Source: Bacteroides fragilis (lineage in GTDB: Bacteria; Bacteroidota; Bacteroidia; Bacteroidales; Bacteroidaceae). Taken from it: a stretch of DNA of 64,000 nt. The position numbers were made by a program, and so were the translations under genes. The stretch spans positions 744,001 to 808,000 of the forward strand of contig NZ_SZUU01000001.1 in NCBI RefSeq assembly GCF_019583405.1, in the 5' to 3' direction. The notes beneath the pieces are model-generated. The model saw nothing but the letters and a program-made list of their open reading frames with translations. It did no database searches and was not told the origin of the DNA. This document shows positions 44,611 through 53,565 of the stretch, piece after piece (position 1 is the stretch's first letter; every line of letters starts with the position of its first letter).

Positions 44611-44640
44611 CAAAGATAATAAATCATTCAGAACAAACAA
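44611..44640 (-). promoter_or_regulatory. Promoter of the blaI-blaR1 operon
   Basis: Minus strand: TTG (44638-44640), a 19-base spacer, TATCTTTG (plus-strand CAAAGATA, 44611-44618), 32 bases before the ATG. Confidence 0.75.
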
Positions 44641-44684
44641 CTAATATTATTAGTTATTAAACTAACAACATAAGTTATTTAACT
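44640..44684. promoter_or_regulatory. Cluster of dyads, candidate BlaI operator
   Basis: Three dyads with related half-sites: ACTAATA-T-TATTAGT (44640-44654), TTAGTT-ATTA-AACTAA (44650-44665) and AGTTA-TT-TAACT (44673-44684). They start at the -33 element of the blaI promoter. That BlaI binds them is an inference. Confidence 0.55.
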
Positions 44685-44728
44685 AATCTTAGCAGGAGAT
44701 TAGAAGACTACCTTATTATATAAGAAAA

Positions 44729-46042
44729 TTATCTTTTCCGAGGCAAGACCCAATGCAAAACCAGATATCCCAATATACCTGCTATTACCGTACCGGACAA
44801 AACACCGAGTTTGGCCTGGTTCAATAATACAGGATGGGCGGAACCGAACGAAAGATTGGCAATGAAAAGCGATACCGTAAAGCCTATTCCACCCAGTAAT
44901 GCCACTCCGGATATATTCTTCCAGTTCATCCCCAAAGGCATCGGAGTAAGACCGCTTTTGACAGCCAGCCAGGTAAAAGAATAAATCCCCAGAAACTTGC
45001 CTGCCAATAGCCCCAGAGCAACCGCATAGGTAACTCCGCCAATGACCTCGCCTTCACCACTGAACATAACACCGGCATTGACAAAAGCGAATAATGGAAG
45101 AACAAGGTAATTCACCGCACCATGCAAGTTATCCTCAAGCGACTGAAGCGGACTGATGACTCTGTCGGAAGCCGACTCAACCTCCTTCAGCTTAGCTATC
45201 TGCTGGTTAGTCAATACAATATTGTTTGCTCCCATTTCGGGGAATGTACTGATAATACGCCGGATACGCTCAATATAAGTACCAACATTCAACTGAGGTT
45301 TGGCGGGAATAACAAAAGCCAGAATGACACCGGAAATCGTACTATGGATACCTGATTGCAGGAAAAGATACCAGATAACCACACCGACAACTAAAAAGAA
45401 AATCTTATTAGTGGCTCCCTTCTTACCTATAAAATATAACAGTACGTAAAGTAACGCCGCCCATAACAAATACTCATAAGCCACATGTGAACTGTAAAAG
45501 ATAGCAATCACCAAAATGCCGCCTATATCATCGACTACCGCAAAAGCTGTAAGGAAGATTTTCAAACTTAGCGGCACACGCTTGCCCAACAGACTGAGTA
45601 CTCCCAAAGAAAAGGCAATATCGGTTGCCATAGGGATAGCCAGTCCTTGCCCGCCTTCAGTGCCCGGAGCACAAACCATGGAATAGATGACAACAGGCAC
45701 TACCATTCCGCCACATGCGGCAATGAATGGCAGTGCAGCTTTACGGAACGAGGAAAGCTCGCCTACCAGTAACTCTCGCTTAATCTCCAGTCCGACCATC
45801 AAGAAGAAAATCGTCATCAGTCCGTCATTAATGAACTCAATCATCGTCAGATTGTGTCCCGCATGCGAAAGTAAATTAAAGCCTCCGATACGAAAATGAA
45901 GTTCATGCGACAAAAACTCCTGATACACCGATGCTGCCGGAGAGTTAGCGATTACCGCAGCGGCAATCGCTGTGACAAACAATAGAATACTCGCCGTAAT
46001 ATTCATCGACGAGAAATCCTTCATCGAACGTAAAACTGTCAT
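44729..46042 (-). CDS. nhaA: Na+/H+ antiporter NhaA
   Basis: 437 residues, about eleven membrane segments. MATDIAFSLGVLSLLGKRVP and FAVVDDIGGILVIAIFY carry the two adjacent Asp residues that bind Na+/H+. The beta-hairpin-like N-terminus and ISGVALLGGIGFTVSLFIANL are also NhaA features. It exports Na+ in exchange for protons across the inner membrane. It is 44 bases downstream of another antiporter gene in the same orientation, so both probably form one transcript. Confidence 0.93.
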   Translation of the reverse strand: MTVLRSMKDFSSMNITASILLFVTAIAAAVIANSPAASVYQEFLSHELHFRIGGFNLLSHAGHNLTMIEFINDGLMTIFFLMVGLEIKRELLVGELSSFRKAALPFIAACGGMVVPVVIYSMVCAPGTEGGQGLAIPMATDIAFSLGVLSLLGKRVPLSLKIFLTAFAVVDDIGGILVIAIFYSSHVAYEYLLWAALLYVLLYFIGKKGATNKIFFLVVGVVIWYLFLQSGIHSTISGVILAFVIPAKPQLNVGTYIERIRRIISTFPEMGANNIVLTNQQIAKLKEVESASDRVISPLQSLEDNLHGAVNYLVLPLFAFVNAGVMFSGEGEVIGGVTYAVALGLLAGKFLGIYSFTWLAVKSGLTPMPLGMNWKNISGVALLGGIGFTVSLFIANLSFGSAHPVLLNQAKLGVLSGTVIAGILGYLVLHWVLPRKR

Positions 46043-46086
46043 AATAGGTATATATAATATTAGATTTAAGCAATTCTATGACACGG

Positions 46087-47265
46087 CTAAGTTGTATAGC
46101 TTCGCAATGCCAACTTCTTCACCCATAGTACAAAGATACCGGTCAAAATCAAATTCAATACAATGGTCAGCACTGAAATAACCAATGCAGGACCACCCAA
46201 GTTGTATCCGAGGGCAATAAAGATGACTCCGGCTCCTACTTCACCACGGGTAAACATACCGATAGAAAGCGCCAAGCGTTCGCTGAACTTCCTCTCCCGG
46301 TAAAAGAACACAGGAAACAGCTTACCGATATTTGAAAGCAGTGAAACAATCAATACGTGAAGTGCTATCATTCCCCACGACATCATTTCCTGCGAACCTG
46401 TCACCGAATGGGTTCCGGCATGTGTCTCGGCAAAGTTCACCCCAATGAAATGCGGCATGCTCATACCTACCAAGAACATAAACAGGAACGAAACCCCTGT
46501 TGAAACTTTATGCTCGACAGGAGTATCTATTTCTTTGTGTTTCATGATCATACCCAGCACAAAAGCCGGCAACAACACCTCGATGTGAATACTCCCCTCT
46601 TCGCCATAGAGCTGCTTACTAAAATAGTAAACGGCTTGGGTAGCAACAAACACAAGCACCGAATAGCCCATTATCGCTTTCCAGTCCTGACGCCAGTTAT
46701 ACCTTCCCAACTGTTTCCAACCCAATGAAAGCAATAAGAAGACAATAAAGACGACCACGATCAGCTGCCAGCGCAAACCAATCATCATTATCTGCAGGGG
46801 AATCATTAACAAAATGGTATCGAGGTCATCAAAAATTGCCAGGACCTGAATCTTTTTATAAATCCAACTTGATTTAAGTCCGATAGCGGCGAGCATCGTG
46901 AAAAGAATACCGGCCGATGTAGGAGCAGCGAAACGGCTTAACAGCAGATTCTCTTTCCAAGCCTCCCAACTGTTCCAGAATTCTGGCGGCAAAAGCACAA
47001 ATACATAATAGATAGCAATCAGGAACCAAGGCATGGCGGCAGTAGCCATCGCAATGAAGTAGTCTCCGGCATAACTTCGCCAACGGGTCTTATCAACTTC
47101 AAACTCACGCCCTACGTTAATCATAATAAAACTCAGGCAGATGTAAAGAAGAATGTTAGATACAATTTTTACGGTAGCATATCCTTCACCTGCCAATAAC
47201 GGCAAGTATTGTGATAGCAAAAGGCCAATAATCAAAAAGGCCGAAAAAGACAGAACTTTTCTCAT
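46087..47265 (-). CDS. Cation:proton antiporter (CPA2/Kef-like)
   Basis: 392 residues, about 11-12 hydrophobic segments (SAFLIIGLLLSQYLPLLAGE, ILLYICLSFIMINVGREFE and so on), RFAAPTSAGILFTMLAAIGL, IFDDLDTILLMIPLQ and FTRGEVGAGVIFIALGYNLG near the end, in the style of the Na+/H+ exchanger family. There is no TrkA-N cytoplasmic domain. Substrate unclear (Na+ or K+). It precedes nhaA, so the pair may divide pH ranges or ions. Confidence 0.8.
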   Translation of the reverse strand: MRKVLSFSAFLIIGLLLSQYLPLLAGEGYATVKIVSNILLYICLSFIMINVGREFEVDKTRWRSYAGDYFIAMATAAMPWFLIAIYYVFVLLPPEFWNSWEAWKENLLLSRFAAPTSAGILFTMLAAIGLKSSWIYKKIQVLAIFDDLDTILLMIPLQIMMIGLRWQLIVVVFIVFLLLSLGWKQLGRYNWRQDWKAIMGYSVLVFVATQAVYYFSKQLYGEEGSIHIEVLLPAFVLGMIMKHKEIDTPVEHKVSTGVSFLFMFLVGMSMPHFIGVNFAETHAGTHSVTGSQEMMSWGMIALHVLIVSLLSNIGKLFPVFFYRERKFSERLALSIGMFTRGEVGAGVIFIALGYNLGGPALVISVLTIVLNLILTGIFVLWVKKLALRSYTT

Positions 47266-47348
47266 TTTTATTGTTTATCGTTGTTTTAAAGGCAATTGCC
47301 AGGGAAAGCTCTGCGGACAGATGACAATTGCCTGGTATATTAGAAACT

Positions 47349-47400
47349 GGCTGCAACAAAATTTGTTCAGAAAGATTCCTGTTTTTTATTACGTTGCAGC
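47349..47400. repeat. Inverted repeat after lepA
   Basis: GGCTGCAAC (47349-47357) and GTTGCAGCC (47392-47400) are perfect 9-bp arms around a 34-base loop, nine bases past the lepA stop (minus strand). The long loop makes terminator function uncertain. Confidence 0.5.
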
Positions 47401-47409
47401 CTTTATTTC

Positions 47410-49191
47410 CTAATCCAGTTTAAGCACGGCAAGGAATGCCTTCTGCGGCACTTCCACATTACCGATCTGCTTCATACGTTTTTTTCCTTTTTTCTGCTTC
47501 TCAAGCAATTTACGTTTACGGCTGATATCACCTCCGTAACATTTCGCCGTAACATCTTTACGCACAGCCTTGATCGTCTCACGTGCTATGATTTTGGCAC
47601 CGATGGCAGCTTGGATGGCAATCTCAAACTGCTGTCTCGGAATCAGTTCTTTCAATTTTTCACACATCCGGCGTCCCATATCGTAGGCATTATCGAAATG
47701 AGTCAAGGTGGAAAGCGCGTCAACCGATTCGCCATTCAACAGAATATCCAGTTTCACCAACTTAGACGGACGGAAACCATCCGGATGATAATCAAACGAA
47801 GCATAACCTTTCGAGATACTCTTCAATCTATCATAGAAGTCGATCACAATCTCGCCCAAAGGCATATTGTAAAACAGCTCGACGCGGTTTCCCGAGATAT
47901 ATTCCTGCTTCAACAGTTCTCCCCGCTTACCAAGACAAAGCGTCATGATAGGTCCGATATAATCGGTCGTTGTAATAATAGAAGCTTTGATATAAGGCTC
48001 TTCTATATGGTCGATCATAGTCGGATCGGGCATACCGCCGGGATTATGAACTTCCGTCATATTGCCTTGCTTATCGTAGATATGATAAGATACGTTAGGA
48101 ACCGTAGTAATGACATTCATATCGAACTCACGATCCAGACGCTCCTGTACTATTTCCATGTGAAGCAACCCCAGGAAACCACAACGGAAACCGAAGCCTA
48201 AGGCCAAAGATGATTCCGGTTGGAATGTCAGTGAGGCATCATTCAGCTGCAACTTCTCAAGTGAAGCTCGCAGATCTTCAAATTCTTCGGCTTCGATAGG
48301 ATAAACTCCGGCAAACACCATCGGTTTCACCTCTTCGAATCCCGCAATCGCTTTATCGCAAGGGCGGGCTACGTGAGTGATCGTATCTCCCACTTTCACC
48401 TCTTTCGAAGTCTTAATTCCCGAAATAATATAGCCTACATCTCCCGTCCGAAGTTCCTTGCGTGGAACCATTTCCATTTTCAACACTCCGATTTCGTCTG
48501 CAACATACTCTTTTCCGGTATTGAAGAACTTCACTTTGTCCCCCGCACGGATGACTCCGTTCGTTATCTTAAAATAAGCGATGATTCCACGGAATGAGTT
48601 GAATACGGAGTCGAATATCAAAGCTTGCAACGGCGCACTTTCATCACCTTGAGGATGAGGTATACGCTCGATGACCGCTGCCAGTATCTCTTCCACACCC
48701 ATACCGGTCTTACCGGACGCACGGATAATTTCATCCCGCTTACATCCCAGCAGCTCTACGATCTCGTCTTCCACCTCTTCGGGCATGGCACTTGCCATGT
48801 CGCACTTGTTAATGATCGGAATGATTTCAAGATCGTGCTCAATAGCCATATAAAGATTTGAGATGGTCTGTGCCTGGACCCCTTGTGATGCATCTACAAT
48901 AAGCAACGCACCTTCACAGGCAGCTATCGAGCGGGACACTTCATACGAAAAGTCAACATGCCCCGGAGTATCAATCAGGTTCAAAATATACTTTTCCCCC
49001 CTGTATGTATACTCCATCTGTATGGCGTGACTTTTAATTGTAATCCCCCTCTCCTTCTCCAGGTCCATATCATCAAGCATCTGCCCTTCTGTCACTTGAA
49101 TGGTATTAGTGAACTCCAACAAGCGGTCCGCTAATGTTGATTTACCATGGTCGATATGAGCTATGATGCAAAAATTTCTGATTTTATCCAT
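47410..49191 (-). CDS. lepA: Elongation factor 4 (LepA)
   Basis: 593 residues. G domain with [24 protein letters not shown] and [11 protein letters not shown]-like domains; and the LepA-specific C-terminus with [20 protein letters not shown]. It is a ribosome-binding GTPase that acts in translation under ionic stress or during initiation. A -7 box TATATTTG (plus-strand 49224-49231) precedes it. Adjacent ion antiporters make the neighbourhood consistent with ionic-stress response, though that may be chance. Confidence 0.97.
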   Translation of the reverse strand: MDKIRNFCIIAHIDHGKSTLADRLLEFTNTIQVTEGQMLDDMDLEKERGITIKSHAIQMEYTYRGEKYILNLIDTPGHVDFSYEVSRSIAACEGALLIVDASQGVQAQTISNLYMAIEHDLEIIPIINKCDMASAMPEEVEDEIVELLGCKRDEIIRASGKTGMGVEEILAAVIERIPHPQGDESAPLQALIFDSVFNSFRGIIAYFKITNGVIRAGDKVKFFNTGKEYVADEIGVLKMEMVPRKELRTGDVGYIISGIKTSKEVKVGDTITHVARPCDKAIAGFEEVKPMVFAGVYPIEAEEFEDLRASLEKLQLNDASLTFQPESSLALGFGFRCGFLGLLHMEIVQERLDREFDMNVITTVPNVSYHIYDKQGNMTEVHNPGGMPDPTMIDHIEEPYIKASIITTTDYIGPIMTLCLGKRGELLKQEYISGNRVELFYNMPLGEIVIDFYDRLKSISKGYASFDYHPDGFRPSKLVKLDILLNGESVDALSTLTHFDNAYDMGRRMCEKLKELIPRQQFEIAIQAAIGAKIIARETIKAVRKDVTAKCYGGDISRKRKLLEKQKKGKKRMKQIGNVEVPQKAFLAVLKLD

Positions 49192-49248
49192 CTGATACTA
49201 TTATCTTAATTTAATTTGGTGCGCAAATATACACAAATGCCAGAACAT

Positions 49249-49296
49249 AAAAAAATGCGCTGATAACATATCATAATGTATCAACGCATTTTTTTA
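49249..49296 (-). terminator. Terminator of the small winged-helix gene
   Basis: AAAAAATGCG-TGATA and TATCA-CGCATTTTTTT pair around a short A/T loop. On the minus strand it ends in a T run. Confidence 0.8.
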
Positions 49297-49316
49297 TTGG
49301 GGAAGTAATTCACTCC

Positions 49317-49517
49317 TTAGTTCAATGTAACGAAGAGTTCACCTTCGATTTCCTGAGTAGAGATCTTATCTTCTCTCAACAGCCATCCGAGGCCAAGGAA
49401 CAAATCTTTATCCACCAATTTAGTTGCTTTCTTAATCTGCTTGGCAGTCAGTCCTTCTGTTCCATTCAGTGCATTCCAGATTTTACCTGCAATTTCACCT
49501 GCTTTTTCTTTCAACAT
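49317..49517 (-). CDS. Small winged-helix protein (DUF2582 type)
   Basis: 66 residues: IAGKIWNALNGTEGLTAKQI, KKATKLVDKDLFLGLGWLLR and EDKISTQEIEGELFVTLN match the PF10771 (DUF2582) winged helix-turn-helix family, found mostly in Bacteroidetes. It stands alone with its own terminator. DNA binding is likely, the target unknown. Confidence 0.85.
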   Translation of the reverse strand: MLKEKAGEIAGKIWNALNGTEGLTAKQIKKATKLVDKDLFLGLGWLLREDKISTQEIEGELFVTLN

Positions 49518-49663
49518 TTGCTTTAGAAATTTTAGTTAGACATGAGTTAAAACCCGAACAATTCAGGTTTTATTTCGACTGCAAATATAGTTATAATTAT
49601 GTTATATAACAGATTATTAGTAACTTTTTTCTCTTTTTTGTAATGAAAACATCAATTTGAAGA

Positions 49664-50128
49664 CTATTTCTTCTCTTTTTCGAGATATTCTGCCCAAATT
49701 CTGGCTGCCTCCTCTACCATTTTCGAACAAGGTCTTTTGGCATAATACTGTTCTGTCCGGGCTTCCGGCTCGGACAACACCGGTGCTTTCTTCTTTAAAC
49801 CAAGCAGTTCGCCACAATTCAACGAACCATTTCGTTTCTTGAATTCGGCCGCAAGCTCTTGCACCAAAGCATAATTGGCAGCCTTTCCCTCACGATCGGC
49901 TCCGTCAATTGCCCCCTTCTCCAGTCCGGCAAGCAGAAACATGCCACAGGCAGCGCCACACGTTTCACGCATGCGCCCGATACCTCCGCCAAACGAAGCT
50001 GCCATACGCAGCGCCTGCTCTTCAGTAAATCCATACATATCGGCAAATGCAGCTACTACAGACTGCGAACAATTATAGCCGCTCTTGAAAAGCTCAGTAG
50101 CACGGCTTATCCTTTCTTCCTTTGTCAT
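49664..50128 (-). CDS. C_GCAxxG_C_C family protein
   Basis: About 154 residues from the ATG at 50128 (MTKEERISRATELF); the frame opens at 50152 with eight more residues. The Cys pattern of the family is present: GYNCSQSV, then ETCGAACGMFLLAGL, LNCGELLG and a final RPCSKMVEEAARIWAEYL. These helical proteins are thought to hold a redox or metal centre; function is not established. It is transcribed divergently from yjbQ with overlapping promoters. Confidence 0.85.
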   Translation of the reverse strand: MTKEERISRATELFKSGYNCSQSVVAAFADMYGFTEEQALRMAASFGGGIGRMRETCGAACGMFLLAGLEKGAIDGADREGKAANYALVQELAAEFKKRNGSLNCGELLGLKKKAPVLSEPEARTEQYYAKRPCSKMVEEAARIWAEYLEKEKK

Positions 50129-50149
50129 TTTATATTTTTTTATTTCTTG

Positions 50150-50181
50150 CAAAATTATTAAAAAAGTATCTTTGTCGGCAA
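50150..50181. promoter_or_regulatory. Overlapping divergent promoters
   Basis: Minus strand: TTG (plus-strand CAA 50179-50181), a 21-base spacer and TAATTTTG (plus-strand CAAAATTA 50150-50157) for the C_GCAxxG gene. Plus strand: TATCTTTG (50167-50174) for yjbQ. The two boxes interlock, so the genes may exclude or balance each other. Confidence 0.6.
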
Positions 50182-50197
50182 CTAATCAATGATTTTT

Positions 50198-50608
50198 ATG
50201 GCAACAACCTTTGACATACAATTGCCACACTATCCACGTGGCTTCCATCTGATCACCCGTGACATCCTTTCTATCCTTCCGGACCTGCCGGAAAACGGAT
50301 TGCTGGTTGTGTTCATCAAGCATACCTCAGCAGGCATCACTATCAACGAAAATGCCGATCCGGACGTGCGTCATGACTTCAATACGTTTTTCAACAAACT
50401 CGTACCCGACGGTGGCCCTTATTTCGTCCACACCCTTGAAGGCCCGGACGATATGAGCGCACACATTAAGGCTTCACTAATCGGAACCTCAGTCAGTATC
50501 CCCATCCGGAATCACCGTCTGAACCTCGGAACCTGGCAAGGGATCTACCTGTGTGAATTCCGGAACGGGGGCGACAAACGCAAACTGAGTATTACCATTT
50601 TGGAGTAA
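50198..50608 (+). CDS. yjbQ: YjbQ family protein (secondary thiamine-phosphate synthase enzyme)
   Basis: 136 residues from the ATG at 50198 (MATTFDIQLPHYPRG); an ATG at 50189 is the alternative. LVVFIKHTSAGITINENADPDVRHDFNTF and PDDMSAHIKASLIGTSVSIPI are the conserved parts with His and Asp residues lining the pocket; LNLGTWQGIYLCEFR is the end motif. In E. coli YjbQ overexpression can replace ThiE weakly. It ends one base before the convergent xth stop, an unusually tight meeting of two genes. Confidence 0.88.
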   Translation: MATTFDIQLPHYPRGFHLITRDILSILPDLPENGLLVVFIKHTSAGITINENADPDVRHDFNTFFNKLVPDGGPYFVHTLEGPDDMSAHIKASLIGTSVSIPIRNHRLNLGTWQGIYLCEFRNGGDKRKLSITILE

Positions 50609-50609
50609 A

Positions 50610-51371
50610 TCAGCCGATCTCCAACGCCATCGGACAATGATCGGAGTGAACGGCGTTGTTCAGAATAACGGCTTCTTTCAGCAAAGAGCGTACCGGCTCG
50701 CTGACCATACAATAATCGATTCTCCACCCTTTGTTCTTGGCACGCGAATTGAAACGGTAACTCCACCAAGTATACTCTTGCTTTTGAGGATAAAGCGTAC
50801 GGAAAGAATCAATGAAGCCCGCCGACAGGAAACGGGTCATCCATTCCCGTTCTTCGGGCAAGAAACCACTATTGGTAGCATTACGAACCGGATCGTGAAT
50901 ATCGATCGGTTCATGGCAAATGTTATAATCCCCACAAAGAATCAGATTGGGACGTGATTTACGCAATTCCGTCACATACTTCTGGAATGCTTCCAGCCAG
51001 ACCATCTTAAAAGCCTGGCGTTCGTCTCCGCTTGTGCCCGAAGGATGGTAAACGCTCACCACAGACAAATCACCAAAATCCGCACGAATAAAACGCCCTT
51101 CGTTATCATATTCTTCAATTCCCATGCCATATTCTATGTGATCGGGCTTTACTTTGGTCAAGATGGCTACTCCGCTATATCCTTTTTTCTGTGCCGAATA
51201 GAGATATGCTTTATATCCAAGTGCCTCAAAAGCCTCTGCCGGATATTGTTCGGGTTGCAGTTTGGTTTCCTGCAGACAAAGCACATCGGGATTTTCCTCG
51301 GCCAACCATTCGGGCAGCCCCTTGTTTACTGCGGCACGAAGTCCGTTCACATTATAAGTTATAATTTTCAT
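50610..51371 (-). CDS. xth: Exodeoxyribonuclease III
   Basis: 253 residues. YNVNGLRAAVNKGLPEWL, LCLQETKL (metal Glu), NLILCGDYNICHEPIDIH (Asp, Asn) and AVHSDHCPMALEI (Asp-His) are the four AP-endonuclease blocks. It is a DNA repair enzyme for abasic sites and blocked 3' ends. It lies ten bases after the Mn transporter gene in the same direction, an operon that would couple Mn uptake and oxidative DNA repair. Confidence 0.93.
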   Translation of the reverse strand: MKIITYNVNGLRAAVNKGLPEWLAEENPDVLCLQETKLQPEQYPAEAFEALGYKAYLYSAQKKGYSGVAILTKVKPDHIEYGMGIEEYDNEGRFIRADFGDLSVVSVYHPSGTSGDERQAFKMVWLEAFQKYVTELRKSRPNLILCGDYNICHEPIDIHDPVRNATNSGFLPEEREWMTRFLSAGFIDSFRTLYPQKQEYTWWSYRFNSRAKNKGWRIDYCMVSEPVRSLLKEAVILNNAVHSDHCPMALEIG

Positions 51372-51381
51372 CTTTTATATT

Positions 51382-52635
51382 TTACGAGAACAACAACATT
51401 ATATTCAACACTGTCACTATCACGGCAATGGTATAAAGCACGAACGTGCTCCATTTACTATTGACATAATCGCCCATCACCTTACGCGAAGAGGTCAGAC
51501 CGACCTGCAAAAAAACCGTAAACGGCAACTGGATACTCAGCACCATCTGAGAGATGATCAGACCCTTAAACGGATCACCGATAAAGAAAATCAGCAGCAA
51601 CGCAATGCCCAACGACAGAATAACCCCTACCTGAGAGTGACTATCCTTAATGTGGTATGATTCGCCAAAGATACCGGCGAAAATAGATCCGGCCGCCATC
51701 CCGCTGGTAATCGTAGATGAGATACCCGCCATAAGCAGGGCTAAAGCAAAAACAATAGCCGCATTACTTCCCAACAGGGGTTCGAGCAATGATTTCGCCT
51801 GCTGCAGCTCTTCAACCTGAATGCCACTTTTAAAGAAGGTAGCGGCTGCCAACAGAATCATGGCACTGTTGATGGCCCATCCTATAATCATTGAAAAGAG
51901 CGTATCAAACAATTCGTACTTCAACACTTTCTTTATGGACGCTGTATCCTGCTTATTGTATTCGTGGCTCTGAATCACCTCCGAATGCAGGAAAAGATTG
52001 TGAGGCATCACCACAGCACCCAGCACACTCATAATAATGAGCATGCTCCCCTTAGGTATAGCCGGCGTCACCCACCCTTCTACTGCCATAGGCCAGTCAA
52101 TATCCACCAAAAAGAGTTCATAGATGAACGACAAGCCGATCACCGACACAAAAGCAATGATGGAGCGCTCTATTTTCTTATATGAATTTGTAAAAAGCAT
52201 GATGGAAACAAAAACGGTAGTCAGAACGGCCCCCCAGACAATAGGAATGTCGAGCAACATTTCCAGTGCTATGGCCCCTCCCAGAATCTCGGCCAGTGAT
52301 GTAGAGATGGAAGCAAGTACGGCCGTCCCCAGTATGGGACGCGATACCCACTTGGGCGTATACTGCGTTGCCGCCTCCGAAAGGCAAAGCCCTGTCACGA
52401 TTCCCAAGTGAGCAACATTGTGTTGCAATATGATCAGCATGATGGTGGACAGCGTAACCACCCATAACAGTGAGTAACCAAATTCTGAACCTGCCGCAAA
52501 ATTAGAAGCCCAATTGCCCGGATCAATAAAACCTACAGTAACCAATAAACCGGGACCAATATATCTGAAGACGTCCAAACCTCCCAGATAGCGTTTGTGG
52601 TCTTTACTTTTTAAATCTTTAAAAATATTTTTCAT
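51382..52635 (-). CDS. mntH: NRAMP-type Mn2+/Fe2+ transporter
   Basis: 417 residues, about 11 membrane segments. GFIDPGNWASNFAAG contains the metal-binding DPGN of segment 1; LGAVVMPHNLFLHSE is the MPH motif of segment 6 in NRAMP proteins. It imports Mn2+ (and possibly Fe2+) with protons. Divergent from a lipoprotein gene at 52778, with a shared regulatory interval. Mn uptake suits a cell with a cambialistic superoxide dismutase. Confidence 0.92.
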   Translation of the reverse strand: MKNIFKDLKSKDHKRYLGGLDVFRYIGPGLLVTVGFIDPGNWASNFAAGSEFGYSLLWVVTLSTIMLIILQHNVAHLGIVTGLCLSEAATQYTPKWVSRPILGTAVLASISTSLAEILGGAIALEMLLDIPIVWGAVLTTVFVSIMLFTNSYKKIERSIIAFVSVIGLSFIYELFLVDIDWPMAVEGWVTPAIPKGSMLIIMSVLGAVVMPHNLFLHSEVIQSHEYNKQDTASIKKVLKYELFDTLFSMIIGWAINSAMILLAAATFFKSGIQVEELQQAKSLLEPLLGSNAAIVFALALLMAGISSTITSGMAAGSIFAGIFGESYHIKDSHSQVGVILSLGIALLLIFFIGDPFKGLIISQMVLSIQLPFTVFLQVGLTSSRKVMGDYVNSKWSTFVLYTIAVIVTVLNIMLLFS

Positions 52636-52683
52636 AAGGATGTCATGTCTCTTGTTTTTCTTCTAATTCATAAAATCTATCTA

Positions 52684-52745
52684 CAAAGATAGTTATTAAT
52701 AACAAGCGAGAACCTTGTTCGGTTCACTTTTAACAACTATCTTTG
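52684..52745. promoter_or_regulatory. Divergent promoter region mntH / lipoprotein with palindrome
   Basis: Minus strand -7 for mntH: plus-strand CAAAGATA at 52684-52691. Plus strand for the lipoprotein: TTG (52715-52717), a 20-base spacer, TATCTTTG (52738-52745). Between them GTTATTAATAAC (52692-52703) is a perfect 12-bp palindrome touching the mntH -7 box, a candidate operator. Confidence 0.65.
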
Positions 52746-52777
52746 CCCAATATTCACACATTAAAAAGATTAAGCAA

Positions 52778-53170
52778 ATGAAAAAAATTATTCTCGGAGC
52801 ATGCGCTGTTCTTTTCACGCTTGCTTCTTGCCAACAGGCCAAACAAAAAGTTTTCGAACTGGCTGCCGAACAAGTAAACAAACAATGCCCCATCACTGTC
52901 GATGAAATGACAAGAATGGACAGCACCACTTATTCAGGTAAAGACAATACATTTACCTATTTCTATACCTTAAGCGGCCAGGCTGACGACCCTACCATGT
53001 CAGAACAACTGAAGAAATCATTGGAAGAAACCCTGCCGGAAACAATAAAGAACACTGAAGAGATGAAAGTGTACAGAGAATCGGATGTGACCATTAAATA
53101 CATCTATCTGTCAGGCAAAACAAAGGAAGAGCTGATTCAAGTAACAGTTACTCCCGATATGTATAAATAA
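52778..53170 (+). CDS. Putative small lipoprotein
   Basis: 130 residues from the ATG at 52778 (MKKIILGACAVLFTLASC); the longer frame from 52715 runs into the promoter and is rejected. The lipobox is LASC. The rest (VFELAAEQVNKQCPITVDEM, NTFTYFYTLSGQ, KVYRESDVTIKYIYL and KEELIQVTVTPDMY) is a mixed alpha/beta protein; similar small proteins are common in Bacteroides. I assign no function. A strong terminator follows. Confidence 0.75.
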   Translation: MKKIILGACAVLFTLASCQQAKQKVFELAAEQVNKQCPITVDEMTRMDSTTYSGKDNTFTYFYTLSGQADDPTMSEQLKKSLEETLPETIKNTEEMKVYRESDVTIKYIYLSGKTKEELIQVTVTPDMYK

Positions 53171-53180
53171 GAAATCGGTT

Positions 53181-53238
53181 TATATAAAAATAAGAGAGGC
53201 GGTCAACTTTGAGTTGCCGCCTCTCTTATTTTTATATA
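53181..53238 (+). terminator. Strong bidirectional terminator
   Basis: AAAAATAAGAGAGGCGG and CCGCCTCTCTTATTTTT form a 17-bp perfect stem with inner pairing CAACT/AGTTG and flanking A/T runs, after the lipoprotein gene and facing the convergent TSCPD gene. Confidence 0.92.
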
Positions 53239-53319
53239 CAGCCTCTAAATGATGTTTACAGAAGCTTTGTTACTCCGTAACAGAGTCTGCGTTGACATCA
53301 AATACAGCCTTTATTTTTC

Positions 53320-53565
53320 TTAGAAACCCATCTCGTGCAAAGCACGGCATAGTTGATCGGGACATGAAGTAGAGCGAGCCCCGCACCGAATCCCTTCAAG
53401 TTTCGTAATGACATCCGACACAGGCATTCCGGTCACCAGACGTGAAATTCCTTGCAGATTACCGTTACATCCACCCCAGAAAGCCACTTCCTTCACAATA
53501 TTATTCTCCACCTCCAATTCGATGTTTGTGCTGCAAGTACCCTGAGTTTTATAAACGTATTTCAT
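53320..53565 (-). CDS. TSCPD domain protein
   Basis: 81 residues: YVYKTQGTCSTNIELEVENN, VAFWGGCNGNLQGISRLV and the end CGARSTSCPDQLCRALHEMG, with the TSCPD motif that names the domain. It is the free-standing form (TIGR03905), related to the C-terminal piece of B12-dependent ribonucleotide reductase. Its function is unclear. Start overlaps the yebC stop by one base, so both are translated from one message. Confidence 0.88.
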   Translation of the reverse strand: MKYVYKTQGTCSTNIELEVENNIVKEVAFWGGCNGNLQGISRLVTGMPVSDVITKLEGIRCGARSTSCPDQLCRALHEMGF

